Positions 1-6,456 are shown, counted from the stretch's first letter. The stretch: 7,616 nt of DNA from an uncultured Oscillospiraceae bacterium (GCA_905233595.1 CAJOFI010000025.1:2892-10507), one strand, 5' to 3'. Translations and numbers: made by a program. Notes: generated by a model from the letters alone, not told the origin.

Positions 1-324
1 CCCGCCGACCGCGCGGAGGCGGAGGCGCTGGGACACCGGGCGCTCGATTACGGCGCGCTGGAGAGCGTCGCTTCGGAGACGGACTTCGTGCTCAACACCG
101 TGCCCGCCCGGGTGCTGACGGACGCCTTTCTCTGCTGCCTCGAGCCGGAGACGCTTCTCGTGGAGCTGGCCTCCGCCCCGGGCGGCTTTGACGCGCCGCT
201 CGCCAGGAACATCGGTCTGCGGGTGCTGGAAGCGCCGGGGCTTCCGGGCAGGGTCGCGCCGGAGGCGGCGGCGACGCTGCTGCTGAGAAGCGTGGAACAG
301 GTGATGACGGAATCGGAGGAATAG
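1..324 (+). CDS. dpaA: Dipicolinate synthase subunit A, C-terminal part (5' end outside window)
   Basis: This is the last 107 codons of the A subunit of dipicolinate synthase (SpoVFA), open from base 1 and ending at TAG 322-324. The enzyme converts the lysine-pathway intermediate dihydrodipicolinate to dipicolinic acid in the mother cell, for export into the forespore core. The visible part carries a Rossmann-like tail typical of the family: a stretch like DFVLNTVPARVL, then LVELASAPGGFD, then a short LEAPGLPGRVAPEAAA segment. I recall the same order (INTIP..., LDLASRPGG..., APGLPG.VAP) in Bacillus SpoVFA. The reading frame has no internal start that needs invoking; the ATG at 88 is internal. 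The stop lies one base before the dpaB start, with a shared GGAGGA at 315-320, so the two are translationally coupled. The promoter, which would be expected to depend on sigma-K, lies outside the window. Confidence 0.9.
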   Translation, partial: PADRAEAEALGHRALDYGALESVASETDFVLNTVPARVLTDAFLCCLEPETLLVELASAPGGFDAPLARNIGLRVLEAPGLPGRVAPEAAATLLLRSVEQVMTESEE

Positions 325-325
325 C

Positions 326-904
326 ATGGAAAAGAAACGCCTGGGAGTCGCGCTCTGCGGCTCCTACTGCACCTATGAAAAGCTCTTCGCGGCGCTCCCG
401 GCGCTGAGAAGGGACTATGACCTCGTCCCCATCCTAAGCGACACCGCCGCCGAGACGGACAGCCGCTTCGGTACCGCCGTGGATCACATCCACCGGCTCA
501 TGGAGCTGAGCGGGCATAAGGTGGTCACGACGGTCGCCGAGGCCGAGGCCTTCGGGCCGAAAGCGCCGCTGGACGCGCTTCTGATCGCGCCCTGCACGGG
601 AAACACGCTGGCAAAGCTCGCCCACGGCGTCACGGACAGCGCGGTAACGATGGCGGCGAAGGCGCACCTGCGAAACGGCAAGCCCGTCGTGATCGCCTTC
701 TCCACGAACGACGGCCTCTCCGCCTCGGCGGAGAACATCGGCAGGCTCTTAAACCGAAAGCACTATTTCTTCGTCCCCTTCGGGCAGGACGATCCTGCGC
801 AGAAGCCCTACTCCCTCCAGGCGGATTTCACGCTTCTCGGCGACACAGTAAGCGCCGCACTGGAAGGCAGGCAGATTCAGCCCGTTTTGCGAGCTAAGCT
901 TTGA
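326..904 (+). CDS. dpaB: Dipicolinate synthase subunit B (flavoprotein-like)
   Basis: This is a 192-residue protein, the usual length of SpoVFB/DpaB. The family belongs to the flavoprotein fold (PF02441-type) and forms dipicolinate synthase with DpaA. Visible features are an N-terminal beta strand and glycine turn (GVALCGSYCTYEK, residues 7-19), the nucleotide-binding-like core LLIAPCTGNTLAKLAHG (85-101) followed by TDSAVTMAAKAHLR (103-116), and STNDGLSASAENIG (126-139) with PFGQDDPAQKPYSL (151-164) near the C-terminus. The ATG at 326 is set by GGAGGA at 315-320. The gap after dpaA is one base. The stop TGA (902-904) runs into the tandem TTTTGAG-type repeat that begins an inverted-repeat element, so the last residues may have been shaped by that insertion. 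In Bacillus the operon continues with asd-dapG-dapA; here it ends and meets convergent cysE. Confidence 0.92.
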   Translation: MEKKRLGVALCGSYCTYEKLFAALPALRRDYDLVPILSDTAAETDSRFGTAVDHIHRLMELSGHKVVTTVAEAEAFGPKAPLDALLIAPCTGNTLAKLAHGVTDSAVTMAAKAHLRNGKPVVIAFSTNDGLSASAENIGRLLNRKHYFFVPFGQDDPAQKPYSLQADFTLLGDTVSAALEGRQIQPVLRAKL

Positions 905-926
905 GTTTTGAGTGCTGAGTTTTGAG
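899..926 (+). repeat. Tandem heptamer repeat (TTTTGAG-like, four units)
   Basis: Four consecutive seven-base units are visible: CTTTGAG (899-905), TTTTGAG (906-912), TGCTGAG (913-919) and TTTTGAG (920-926). The last three form most of the left arm of the inverted repeat at 904-926. The dpaB stop codon TGA lies inside the first unit. Confidence 0.8.
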
Positions 927-1090
927 GAGAACGGAGAAAAGAGGCGTTTACTGAAGTCGGCTTTCGGGGATGTGGCAGATAGAAGTCAAAAATGGATCTA
1001 TCTGCAAAAAATACAGCCTCTATCAGGATTTTCTGCCTTGCTTCCGCAGAAACCGTTCCGGAAGGATCTCAAAACTCACGACTCAAAACT
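904..1090. repeat. Inverted-repeat-bounded non-coding element, MITE-like (187 bp)
   Basis: The left arm (904-926) and right arm (1068-1090) are inverted repeats of 23 bases that agree at 21; only the central GC versus CG pair differs. Each arm is built from two AGTTTTGAG-type units. The interior (927-1067) is clearly richer in A and T than the genes around it and holds no convincing ORF. It contains a 9-bp hairpin (975-983 with 997-1005, GCAGATAGA pairing with TCTATCTGC) and a 6-bp dyad (1041-1046 with 1059-1064, CTTCCG with CGGAAG). Parts of both the left and right ends recur at 6418-6456 in this window, which supports a mobile or dispersed repeat. No clear target-site duplication is seen. 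A structured RNA or a composite of terminator debris are alternatives. Confidence 0.55.
975..1005. other. Internal hairpin of the repeat element
   Basis: A 9-bp perfect stem, GCAGATAGA (975-983) with TCTATCTGC (997-1005), closes a 13-base loop. A run of six A follows at 1006-1011, so read on the minus strand the stem is preceded, not followed, by T. It is therefore not a normal intrinsic terminator on either strand. It may be a fold of the element's transcript. Confidence 0.45.
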
Positions 1091-1091
1091 G

Positions 1092-1120
1092 AGCCTCTGA
1101 AAACGACGTTTTCAGAGGCT
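1092..1120. terminator. Bidirectional intrinsic terminator between dpaB and cysE
   Basis: A perfect 13-bp stem, AGCCTCTGAAAAC (1092-1104) with GTTTTCAGAGGCT (1108-1120), closes a GAC loop. On the plus strand it is followed by CTTTTCAT, ending dpaAB transcription. On the minus strand it starts five bases after the cysE stop and is followed by CAGTTTTGAG, which offers a short T tract supplied by the neighbouring repeat arm. Confidence 0.82.
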
Positions 1121-1124
1121 CTTT

Positions 1125-1793
1125 TCATATTACATAATGATCCTCGGTCTCGGTCTCGAAGCGGCTCTCGAGGCGCTTGAGCTTGGCGATCTCGCCGCGC
1201 AGGGCGGCGAGGTCGTGCGTGACGGGGTCGGTCACGTCCTTGACGTGATCCACGTCCTCCACATAGTTGACCTTCTCCCCCGCGACGCGCACGACGCGCG
1301 CCGGGATGCCGACGGCGGTGGCGTTGGGCGGGATCTCCTTGAGCACGACGGAGTTTGCCGCGACGCGGCTGTTGTCTCCGATGAGGATGGGCCCGAGCAC
1401 CTTCGCGCCCGTGCCGATGAGCACGTTGTTGCCGATGGTGGGGTGCCGCTTGCCCACGTCCTTGCCCGTGCCGCCGAGGGTGACGCCGTGGTAAATGAGG
1501 CAGTCGTCCCCGATCTCGGCGGTCTCGCCGATGACGATGCCCATGCCGTGGTCGATAACGAGGCGCTTGCCGATCTTCGCGCCGGGGTGGATCTCGATCC
1601 CGGTGCGGCGGCGGCTGCGCTGGGAGATGAAGCGGGCGAGAAATTTCAGATTGTGCTCATAGCACCAGTGCGCCTTGCGGTGGCTGCGCACGGCCTTGAG
1701 CCCGGGGTAGAGCAGCAAAATCTCCAGCGTGGAGCGGGCGGCGGGGTCGCGCGCCTTGTAAGCGGATACCATTTCGCGCAGGTCGTTAAACAT
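1125..1793 (-). CDS. cysE: Serine O-acetyltransferase
   Basis: This 222-residue protein is the short Gram-positive form of CysE, which transfers acetyl from acetyl-CoA to L-serine to make O-acetylserine, the substrate for cysteine synthase. An N-terminal helical part (1-63) leads into a left-handed beta-helix of hexapeptide repeats (about 66-170). Landmarks are [11 protein letters not shown] (65-75), [12 protein letters not shown] (81-92), [10 protein letters not shown] (101-110), [12 protein letters not shown] (116-127) and VGIPARVV (161-168). By comparison with E. coli CysE, His82 and Glu67 correspond to the catalytic His158/Asp143 pair, and His117 to His193. The C-terminal tail (175-222) is charged and probably helical. 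The ATG (1793-1791) is preceded by AAAGGAA (1808-1802), eight bases away. The gene stands alone and is driven by its own promoter about 120 bases upstream; no cysK neighbour is visible. Confidence 0.95.
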   Translation of the reverse strand: MFNDLREMVSAYKARDPAARSTLEILLLYPGLKAVRSHRKAHWCYEHNLKFLARFISQRSRRRTGIEIHPGAKIGKRLVIDHGMGIVIGETAEIGDDCLIYHGVTLGGTGKDVGKRHPTIGNNVLIGTGAKVLGPILIGDNSRVAANSVVLKEIPPNATAVGIPARVVRVAGEKVNYVEDVDHVKDVTDPVTHDLAALRGEIAKLKRLESRFETETEDHYVI

Positions 1794-1912
1794 GGATGCA
1801 GTTCCTTTCTGTTCGTTCTCTCTATTCTATGCCGGAGAACCAACATCGAAAGCCCGCGCAAAGCAGCATAGCCCCTGCCCCTTTTCATAGAATCACCCGC
1901 CGGAGAGCGGGC
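1794..1912 (-). promoter_or_regulatory. Untranslated leader of cysE with inverted repeats
   Basis: The predicted leader can form a CCCGC/GCGGG hairpin close to its 5' end (within 1894-1911). A longer-range 8-bp helix is also possible between ATTCTATG (minus strand, 1893-1886) and CATAGAAT (minus strand, 1831-1824). I see no T-box consensus, no terminator with a T run and no riboswitch I recognise, so whether the leader regulates cysE is unknown. A short ORF beginning at 1888 on the minus strand overlaps cysE out of frame and is probably chance. Confidence 0.35.
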
Positions 1913-1918
1913 AAAGAG

Positions 1919-1947
1919 AGTATAGCCGATTGCGCCCCCGCTGTCAA
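1919..1947 (-). promoter_or_regulatory. Promoter of cysE (consensus sigma-A type)
   Basis: Read on the minus strand there is a perfect -35 box TTGACA (1947-1942), a 17-base spacer and a -10 box TATACT (1924-1919). A start near base 1912 would give a leader of about 120 bases before the cysE ATG. This is among the strongest promoter matches in the window. Confidence 0.85.
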
Positions 1948-2000
1948 GCGCAGACCCGCCGTTTTGCGCGCGGGGAAGGGACGACCGCGTTGTATTTGCC

Positions 2001-2029
2001 TTGCAAAAGTGCGAAGGGGATGGTATACT
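2001..2029 (+). promoter_or_regulatory. Promoter of the LRR/metallophosphoesterase operon
   Basis: There is a -35 box TTGCAA (2001-2006), a 17-base spacer and a -10 box TATACT (2024-2029), extended by TG one base upstream (TGGTATACT). Transcription should start near 2036, leaving a leader of about 27 bases before the ATG at 2063. It is divergent from the cysE promoter; the two -35 boxes are 53 bases apart. Confidence 0.82.
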
Positions 2030-2050
2030 GATTCAATGAAAGAACTCGCT

Positions 2051-2055
2051 GGAGG
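2051..2055 (+). promoter_or_regulatory. Ribosome binding site deciding the start at 2063
   Basis: GGAGG lies seven bases before ATG 2063. The in-frame ATG at 2036 sits at the predicted transcription start and would be leaderless. The frame stays open upstream to 1796, but that stretch overlaps the promoter, so 2063 is the start. Confidence 0.8.
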
Positions 2056-2062
2056 CCGTACT

Positions 2063-3391
2063 ATGAAGGTCTGGCATGTAATCAAAAAAATCCTGTCCCT
2101 GCTGTTTGTCGCCGCGCTGGTTTTGAGCACCGGCTCGCTCTTTATGCAGAATTCTCCCGCCGCGCCTGTCGAGACGACGGAGGCGCAGAGCACGCAGGCG
2201 CCCGCCCCCGCGCCCGATGCCGAGGCGCCGCTGCCCGCCGGGACGCCGGGCGTTGAGGAGCCGCCGCTCGTCACCGAGACCCCCGCCCCGACGCCGGAGC
2301 CGGTGGTCATGGTGAGCCTGCTGGGGGAGGACTACCCCTCCGACACGGCGGTGCTCGATCTGAGCGGGCGCGGGCGTGACGCGATCCTCTCCGCCGCCGC
2401 GAGCCTGGGGCAGTTTCCCGCGCTCGAGCGCGTCGTGCTCGGAAGCGAGGGCGACGGCCTCGGCTGGGACGACATCGCCGCGATCCACAGCGCCGCGCCC
2501 GAGGCCGCGCTGGACTACGGCTTCACGCTCTACGGCACGAGCCAGAACCTCGCCAACGAGACCGTGAACCTCAGCCACGTCTCCGTGAGCGACAAGGGCG
2601 CGGCGGTGACGAAGGTGCTGCCCTATATGACGCGCTGCACCTATCTCGACATGGATAGCTGCGGCGTCGGGCATGAGGACATGTACGCCATCCGCAAGGC
2701 CTTCCCCGGCGTCAACGTCGTCTGGCGCGTGAACTTCAAGGGCTACAGCGTGCGCACGGACGCCGAGCGCATCCTTGCCTCGCGCCCCTCGGTGGCGGGT
2801 GAGCTGCAAGACGCGGACGTGACCGTGCTCAAATACTGCGACGGCTGCCGTTTCCTCGACCTGGGGCACAACGAGAGCCTGACCAACATCGAGTTCGTGC
2901 GCGGCATGCCGAAGCTTGAGGTCGCGGTCATCGCGATGAACCCGATCCGCGATTTGAGCCCGCTGGAGGACTGCCCGCATCTGGAGTATCTGGAGACGCA
3001 GACCACCAGCGTCACCGATTTGAGCCCCCTCGCCAACCTCAAGGAGCTGCGGCATCTGAACATCTGCAAGCTCGAGGGCTTGACGGACATTTCACCCCTG
3101 TACAACCTGCCCGACCTGCTGCGCCTGTGGATCGGCTGCGTCACGCCGATCCCCGCCGAGCAGGTGGCGAAGATGCAGGAGATCGCGCCCGACTGCGAGA
3201 TCAACACCGAGGTCGCCGACCCCACCACCGGCAACTGGCGCGTCACGGGCTATATCCGCGTGAGCCTGCCGCTCTATTCCGACGTGGACTTTGAGCAGGA
3301 GGTCATGCACCCGCGCTATTACCGCCTGCAGGAGCAGTTCGGCTACCAGGACCAGGACTTCGCCTTCGCGAGGAACGATCCTCTGTACTGA
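2063..3391 (+). CDS. Membrane-anchored or secreted leucine-rich-repeat-like protein
   Basis: This 442-residue exported protein has no assigned function. Residues 1-28 form a signal peptide or signal anchor (positive VWHVIKK, then a hydrophobic run at about 10-27) without a lipobox cysteine. Residues 32-80 are a Pro/Ala/Glu/Thr-rich linker ending TPAPTPEP, as found in wall- or membrane-tethered proteins. Two modules of about 70 residues follow (about 92-160 and 165-230), each with a TVNLSHVSV-like strand, a helix, and a YLDMDSCGV-like strand. Residues 260-365 look like internalin-type LRRs: FLDLGHNESLTNI, DLSPLEDCPHLEYL, DLSPLANLKELRHLNI, DISPLYNLPDLLRLWI. A short C-terminal tail ends in ARNDPLY. 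The next gene is a paralogue 29 bases downstream. Binding of a surface or cell-wall ligand is inferred from the fold only. Confidence 0.85.
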   Translation: MKVWHVIKKILSLLFVAALVLSTGSLFMQNSPAAPVETTEAQSTQAPAPAPDAEAPLPAGTPGVEEPPLVTETPAPTPEPVVMVSLLGEDYPSDTAVLDLSGRGRDAILSAAASLGQFPALERVVLGSEGDGLGWDDIAAIHSAAPEAALDYGFTLYGTSQNLANETVNLSHVSVSDKGAAVTKVLPYMTRCTYLDMDSCGVGHEDMYAIRKAFPGVNVVWRVNFKGYSVRTDAERILASRPSVAGELQDADVTVLKYCDGCRFLDLGHNESLTNIEFVRGMPKLEVAVIAMNPIRDLSPLEDCPHLEYLETQTTSVTDLSPLANLKELRHLNICKLEGLTDISPLYNLPDLLRLWIGCVTPIPAEQVAKMQEIAPDCEINTEVADPTTGNWRVTGYIRVSLPLYSDVDFEQEVMHPRYYRLQEQFGYQDQDFAFARNDPLY

Positions 3392-3420
3392 TAAAATATC
3401 CTTTTGCTTTGGAGCACACG

Positions 3421-5064
3421 ATGAAGAGAGTATTTCTATTTCTGAGCCTGCTGCTCGCGCTGTGCCTTGCGGCCTGCGGGCAAGAGGCGGCGCAGAGCCC
3501 CGCGTCGGCGGAGCCGGTGGTGATCGGCGGCGTGGAATACGCGCCGAAGAGCACCACGGAGATCACCGCCGTCGTCACGAACGAGAGCATCCACGAGCTC
3601 GACGCGCTCTACCGGCTGCAAAGCGCCGATCTGAGCGGGAGCGACTGCCTTGAGGCGATCCTCGCCTGGCAGGCGGCGCACCCGGAGGTGAGCGTGCGCT
3701 ACACGGTGCCGGTCGCGGACGGGCTCACGCTCGCAAACGACGCGGAAACGCTCGACCTCTCCGCCCTGCCGCGCGAGGCGCTGGAGGAGGCGGTGCTGAC
3801 GCTCAAGTACCTGCCCGCCCTGCGGGAAGTCCGGCTCGGCCTGCTGGAGGACGCCTCCGTGGCGGAGCTCGTTGGCGCGCAGTACCCGGCGCTCGCGGTG
3901 AGCTTCACGCCCTGCTGGCGCGGGGAGGCGCTCGAGCTCGACACGCAGACGCTCGACCTGCGGGGCGTCTCGACCTACGACGCGCGCGTGATCGCGGGCT
4001 GGATGGCGCAGATGCCATCCCTTCGCCGGGTAGAGCTGGGCAGCTTCGACGCCGAAGCCCCCGCCGTCGCGTGGGAGACGCTTGCCGCGATGCAGCAGGC
4101 GGCGCCGCAGGCGGAGTTTTCCGCCGCCTTCACGCTCTACGGCAAGGAGCTGACGCTCGAGACCGAGGAGCTTGACCTCAACCACATCAGCATCCCCGAC
4201 CAGGGCGCGCTGGTGAAGAAGGTCACGGCCTGTATGCCGAGGCTGAAATATCTCGACATGGACTTCTGCGGCGTGGACGATGAATATATGGCGGAGATCC
4301 GCGACAGCCTGCCCAACACAGAGGTGGTCTGGCGCGTCTGGTTCGGCACGGGCTACACCGTGCGCACGGACGTGACGCGCATCCTGGCCTCCAACCCCGG
4401 CATCGGCGGCGAGCTGAGCCCGGTGAACACCCACGCGCTGAAATACTGCACCAAGGTCAAATACCTCGACCTGGGGCACAATTCCTATCTCGGCAACCTC
4501 GACTTCTGCGCCTATATGCCGGAGCTGGAGTCGCTGGTCATCGCCCTGTCGGACGTGAGCGATCTGAGCCCGCTGGCAAACTGCCCGCATCTGAGCTATG
4601 CCGAGCTGCAGACCAGCGCGCTCAACGACCTGCGCCCGCTGTCCGAGCTGCACGAGCTCAAGGCGCTGAACATCTGCTACAACTTCTCGCTCACGGACAT
4701 CACGCCGCTCTACGGGCTGACCCAGCTTGAACGGCTGTGGATCGGCTGCCTCGACCCGGTGCCGCCCGAGCAGGTGGAGGAGATGCAGCGCCGCGCCCCG
4801 GGCTGCACCATCAACACCACGGATCTCGACCCCACCCGCGAGGAGTGGCGCTGGGACGGCTCCTATGACGACGGGCACCTCAAGCCCGCCGCCTCCTATG
4901 AGAAGCTGCGCGCGGACATGGAGTATGACCGCGCGCCGTACAGCTACGCCTACATCCGCAACGACCCGCTTTACGCGCCCCACGGGCAGGGCGATAACCG
5001 GACGCCGCCCGAGTGGTTCCTGACGCAGGACGCGATCCCCTACGATTTCGGGCAGGTCGAATAA
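3421..5064 (+). CDS. LRR-like lipoprotein, paralogue of the preceding gene
   Basis: This 547-residue lipoprotein has a signal peptide (1-18) with lipobox LAAC and the lipidated cysteine at 19. After a short linker come about three and a half modules of roughly 70 residues (47-98 partial, 102-170, 170-241, 243-315). Each has the pattern LDLSALP / helix / MPSLRRVELG / helix / AAPQAEFS. An LRR region follows (345-455) with YLDLGHNSYLGNLDF, DLSPLANCPHLSYAEL, DLRPLSELHELKALNI and DITPLYGLTQLERLWIG. From residue 238 to 477 it aligns without large gaps to the preceding protein, about half identical by eye, so the pair arose by duplication. The N-terminal modules and the last 29 residues after the shared IRNDPLY are unique to this copy. 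The start at ATG 3421 is set by GGAG at 3411-3414; the in-frame TTG at 3409 overlaps that site. The function is unknown; a surface binding role is inferred. Confidence 0.87.
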   Translation: MKRVFLFLSLLLALCLAACGQEAAQSPASAEPVVIGGVEYAPKSTTEITAVVTNESIHELDALYRLQSADLSGSDCLEAILAWQAAHPEVSVRYTVPVADGLTLANDAETLDLSALPREALEEAVLTLKYLPALREVRLGLLEDASVAELVGAQYPALAVSFTPCWRGEALELDTQTLDLRGVSTYDARVIAGWMAQMPSLRRVELGSFDAEAPAVAWETLAAMQQAAPQAEFSAAFTLYGKELTLETEELDLNHISIPDQGALVKKVTACMPRLKYLDMDFCGVDDEYMAEIRDSLPNTEVVWRVWFGTGYTVRTDVTRILASNPGIGGELSPVNTHALKYCTKVKYLDLGHNSYLGNLDFCAYMPELESLVIALSDVSDLSPLANCPHLSYAELQTSALNDLRPLSELHELKALNICYNFSLTDITPLYGLTQLERLWIGCLDPVPPEQVEEMQRRAPGCTINTTDLDPTREEWRWDGSYDDGHLKPAASYEKLRADMEYDRAPYSYAYIRNDPLYAPHGQGDNRTPPEWFLTQDAIPYDFGQVE

Positions 5065-5089
5065 AAACGGGGCTTCCCGGGAGACGGAG

Positions 5090-6379
5090 ATGAAGAAAGC
5101 GACAAAATTTGCGCCGCTCTGGATGCTGGCGGCGGCGCTGCTGTGCCTGCTGGCGCTGCTTATCGCAAGCCCGGAGACCGCGGAGGCCCCGCCGACGCAG
5201 AGCGCCGCGCCGACGGCTTTCCCGACACCGGAGGGGCTTCGCCTCGCCGTCGCCTCGGACACGCATCTGGACCCGGCCAACACGGACAAGCAGAGCGGCC
5301 TCGGCGAGACGGCCTATAACATGGAGCTCGCGGACGCGCTGCTCTATGACGCGCGCGAACAGGGGGCGAAGCTCCTGCTGCTGACGGGCGATCTGTGCAA
5401 CAGCGGCAGACGCCCGAAGCACGAGGCGCTGGTCGAAAAGCTGCGCGCGGCGGAGGCGGAGGGGCTCACGGTCTTTGTCCTGCCCGGGAACCACGATCTC
5501 GCGCCGATCACACAGACGGAGTTTGCCGCGCTCTACGCCGAGTTCGGCTATGACGAGGCGTACAGCCGCGACGCCGCTTCTCTGAGCTACTGCGTCATGC
5601 GGGACGAGCTGATGCTTCTGATGATGGACACGGCGGGCTACGGCGTCGCGGCGCTCGACCTGGAAGGCGCGCCGACGCGCACGGACAGCTACGCCTTTCT
5701 CAGCGAGGAGACCCTGCGCTGGGCACAGACGATGCTGCAAAGCGCGCGGGAGCTTGGGCTTCCGGTGCTGGCGGCGGGGCATTACAATCTGCTCCCGGAG
5801 ATCAGCCGCACGGAGAACACGGGCTATTACGTCGAAAACGGCGAGCGCTTCGCCGCGCTTCTGCGGCAATACGGGTGCAAGCTCTATCTGAGCGGGCACA
5901 TGCACCTGCGCGCGGTCTACGAGGAGGAGGGGCTCACCGAGCAGCTCACCGAATGTCTGATCGCTTACCCGACGGGCTACACCGTGCTCGACCTCACGGC
6001 GGAGAACCTGCGCGTCACGCCGCGGCGGGTGGACGTGGAGAGCTGGGCGGCGGCGACGGGGCAGAGCGACCCGGTGCTCCTCGGCTTTGAAAGCTGGCAG
6101 CGGCAGGGGCTGCGAAGCGAGTGCCGCGAGACCGTGGAGATCATGGTACAACGAAATCCCCTCGGCGAAGGGGAGAAGGAGAGCGCGATCCGATTTTTCG
6201 ACGCCGTCATGAGCGCCTACTGGGACGGCAGCATCGCCGCGCGGCGCGAAGAGCTCAAGGGCATGGAGGGCTACGGCGCCTTCTTCCGCGCCGCCGAGGG
6301 CTTCAGCTACGGCTGGTGGCTCAAGGATCTCCTCGACACCGCCTCCCCAAAGCTCGCGGGCTTTACGATCCGTCTTTGA
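5090..6379 (+). CDS. Exported calcineurin-like metallophosphoesterase
   Basis: This 429-residue protein has an N-terminal signal anchor or signal peptide (hydrophobic about 9-26) and a short Pro/Thr/Ala-rich linker (28-47), so the enzyme should act outside the membrane. All five metal-binding blocks of the calcineurin-like (PF00149) superfamily are present: SDTHLD (Asp57, His59), GDLCNSG (Asp101), GNHD (Asn134, His135), AAGHYN (His231) and SGHMHLR (His270, His272). It should therefore be an active dimetal phosphoesterase; the substrate is unknown. Residues from about 300 to the end form an extra C-terminal part that I do not recognise, with a helical, Trp-rich tail. The start at ATG 5090 has GGGAG (5079-5083) six bases upstream. 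It lies 25 bases after the lipoprotein gene, so it is cotranscribed with the two LRR-like genes. Confidence 0.9.
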   Translation: MKKATKFAPLWMLAAALLCLLALLIASPETAEAPPTQSAAPTAFPTPEGLRLAVASDTHLDPANTDKQSGLGETAYNMELADALLYDAREQGAKLLLLTGDLCNSGRRPKHEALVEKLRAAEAEGLTVFVLPGNHDLAPITQTEFAALYAEFGYDEAYSRDAASLSYCVMRDELMLLMMDTAGYGVAALDLEGAPTRTDSYAFLSEETLRWAQTMLQSARELGLPVLAAGHYNLLPEISRTENTGYYVENGERFAALLRQYGCKLYLSGHMHLRAVYEEEGLTEQLTECLIAYPTGYTVLDLTAENLRVTPRRVDVESWAAATGQSDPVLLGFESWQRQGLRSECRETVEIMVQRNPLGEGEKESAIRFFDAVMSAYWDGSIAARREELKGMEGYGAFFRAAEGFSYGWWLKDLLDTASPKLAGFTIRL

Positions 6380-6385
6380 AAAAAT

Positions 6386-6409
6386 GGTGATGTGAATCAT
6401 CACATCACC
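6386..6409. terminator. Hairpin just after the metallophosphoesterase gene
   Basis: A perfect 10-bp stem, GGTGATGTGA (6386-6395) with TCACATCACC (6400-6409), closes an ATCA loop six bases after the stop codon. The following CGATTTGCGTTTT is only loosely T-rich, so termination may be weak, or the hairpin may protect the mRNA 3' end. Confidence 0.5.
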
Positions 6410-6417
6410 CGATTTGC

Positions 6418-6456
6418 GTTTTGAGGAGAACGGCTCAAAACTCACGACTTAAAACT
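6418..6456. repeat. Shrunken second copy of the inverted-repeat element
   Basis: Bases 6418-6433 are identical over 16 bases to 919-934 (the inner end of the left arm plus eight interior bases). Bases 6434-6456 match the right arm 1068-1090 at 22 of 23 positions. The 133 bases that separate these segments in the first copy (935-1067) are missing. What remains can fold into an 8-bp hairpin (GTTTTGAG with CTCAAAAC). This looks like an internal-deletion derivative. Confidence 0.65.

Noticed and set aside
912..1180. Two 62-codon plus-strand ORFs across the inverted-repeat element
   Set aside because: They run through the repeat arms and terminator, lack ribosome binding sites and resemble nothing known.
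1137..1871. Plus-strand open frame opposite cysE
   Set aside because: cysE is unmistakable on the other strand; this frame is its complement in GC-rich codons.
1646..1888. Short minus-strand ORF starting in the cysE leader and overlapping cysE
   Set aside because: It has a weak ribosome binding site and Arg-rich composition, and most of it lies out of frame inside cysE. A leader peptide role cannot be supported.
1794..1920. T-box or SAM/cysteine-type riboswitch ahead of cysE
   Set aside because: The leader is short and shows no T-box sequence, no expected helices and no terminator with a T run.
1796..2062. Upstream extension of the first LRR-like protein in the same frame
   Set aside because: It would span both divergent promoters, and the signal peptide begins at 2063 behind a GGAGG site.
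2033..3055. Minus-strand open frame (340 codons) opposite the first LRR-like gene
   Set aside because: It is a shadow of a coding strand with a promoter, signal peptide and repeats.
3436..5289. Long minus-strand open frame (617 codons) opposite the lipoprotein gene
   Set aside because: It lies fully opposite a gene with a clear lipobox, ribosome binding site and paralogue. Its composition (Arg, Val, Ala, His rich, no domain) is that of an antisense shadow in GC-rich DNA.
4880..6445. Minus-strand open frame (521 codons) opposite the metallophosphoesterase gene
   Set aside because: The plus strand carries all five metallophosphoesterase motifs; the minus frame shows no recognisable motif or ribosome binding site.
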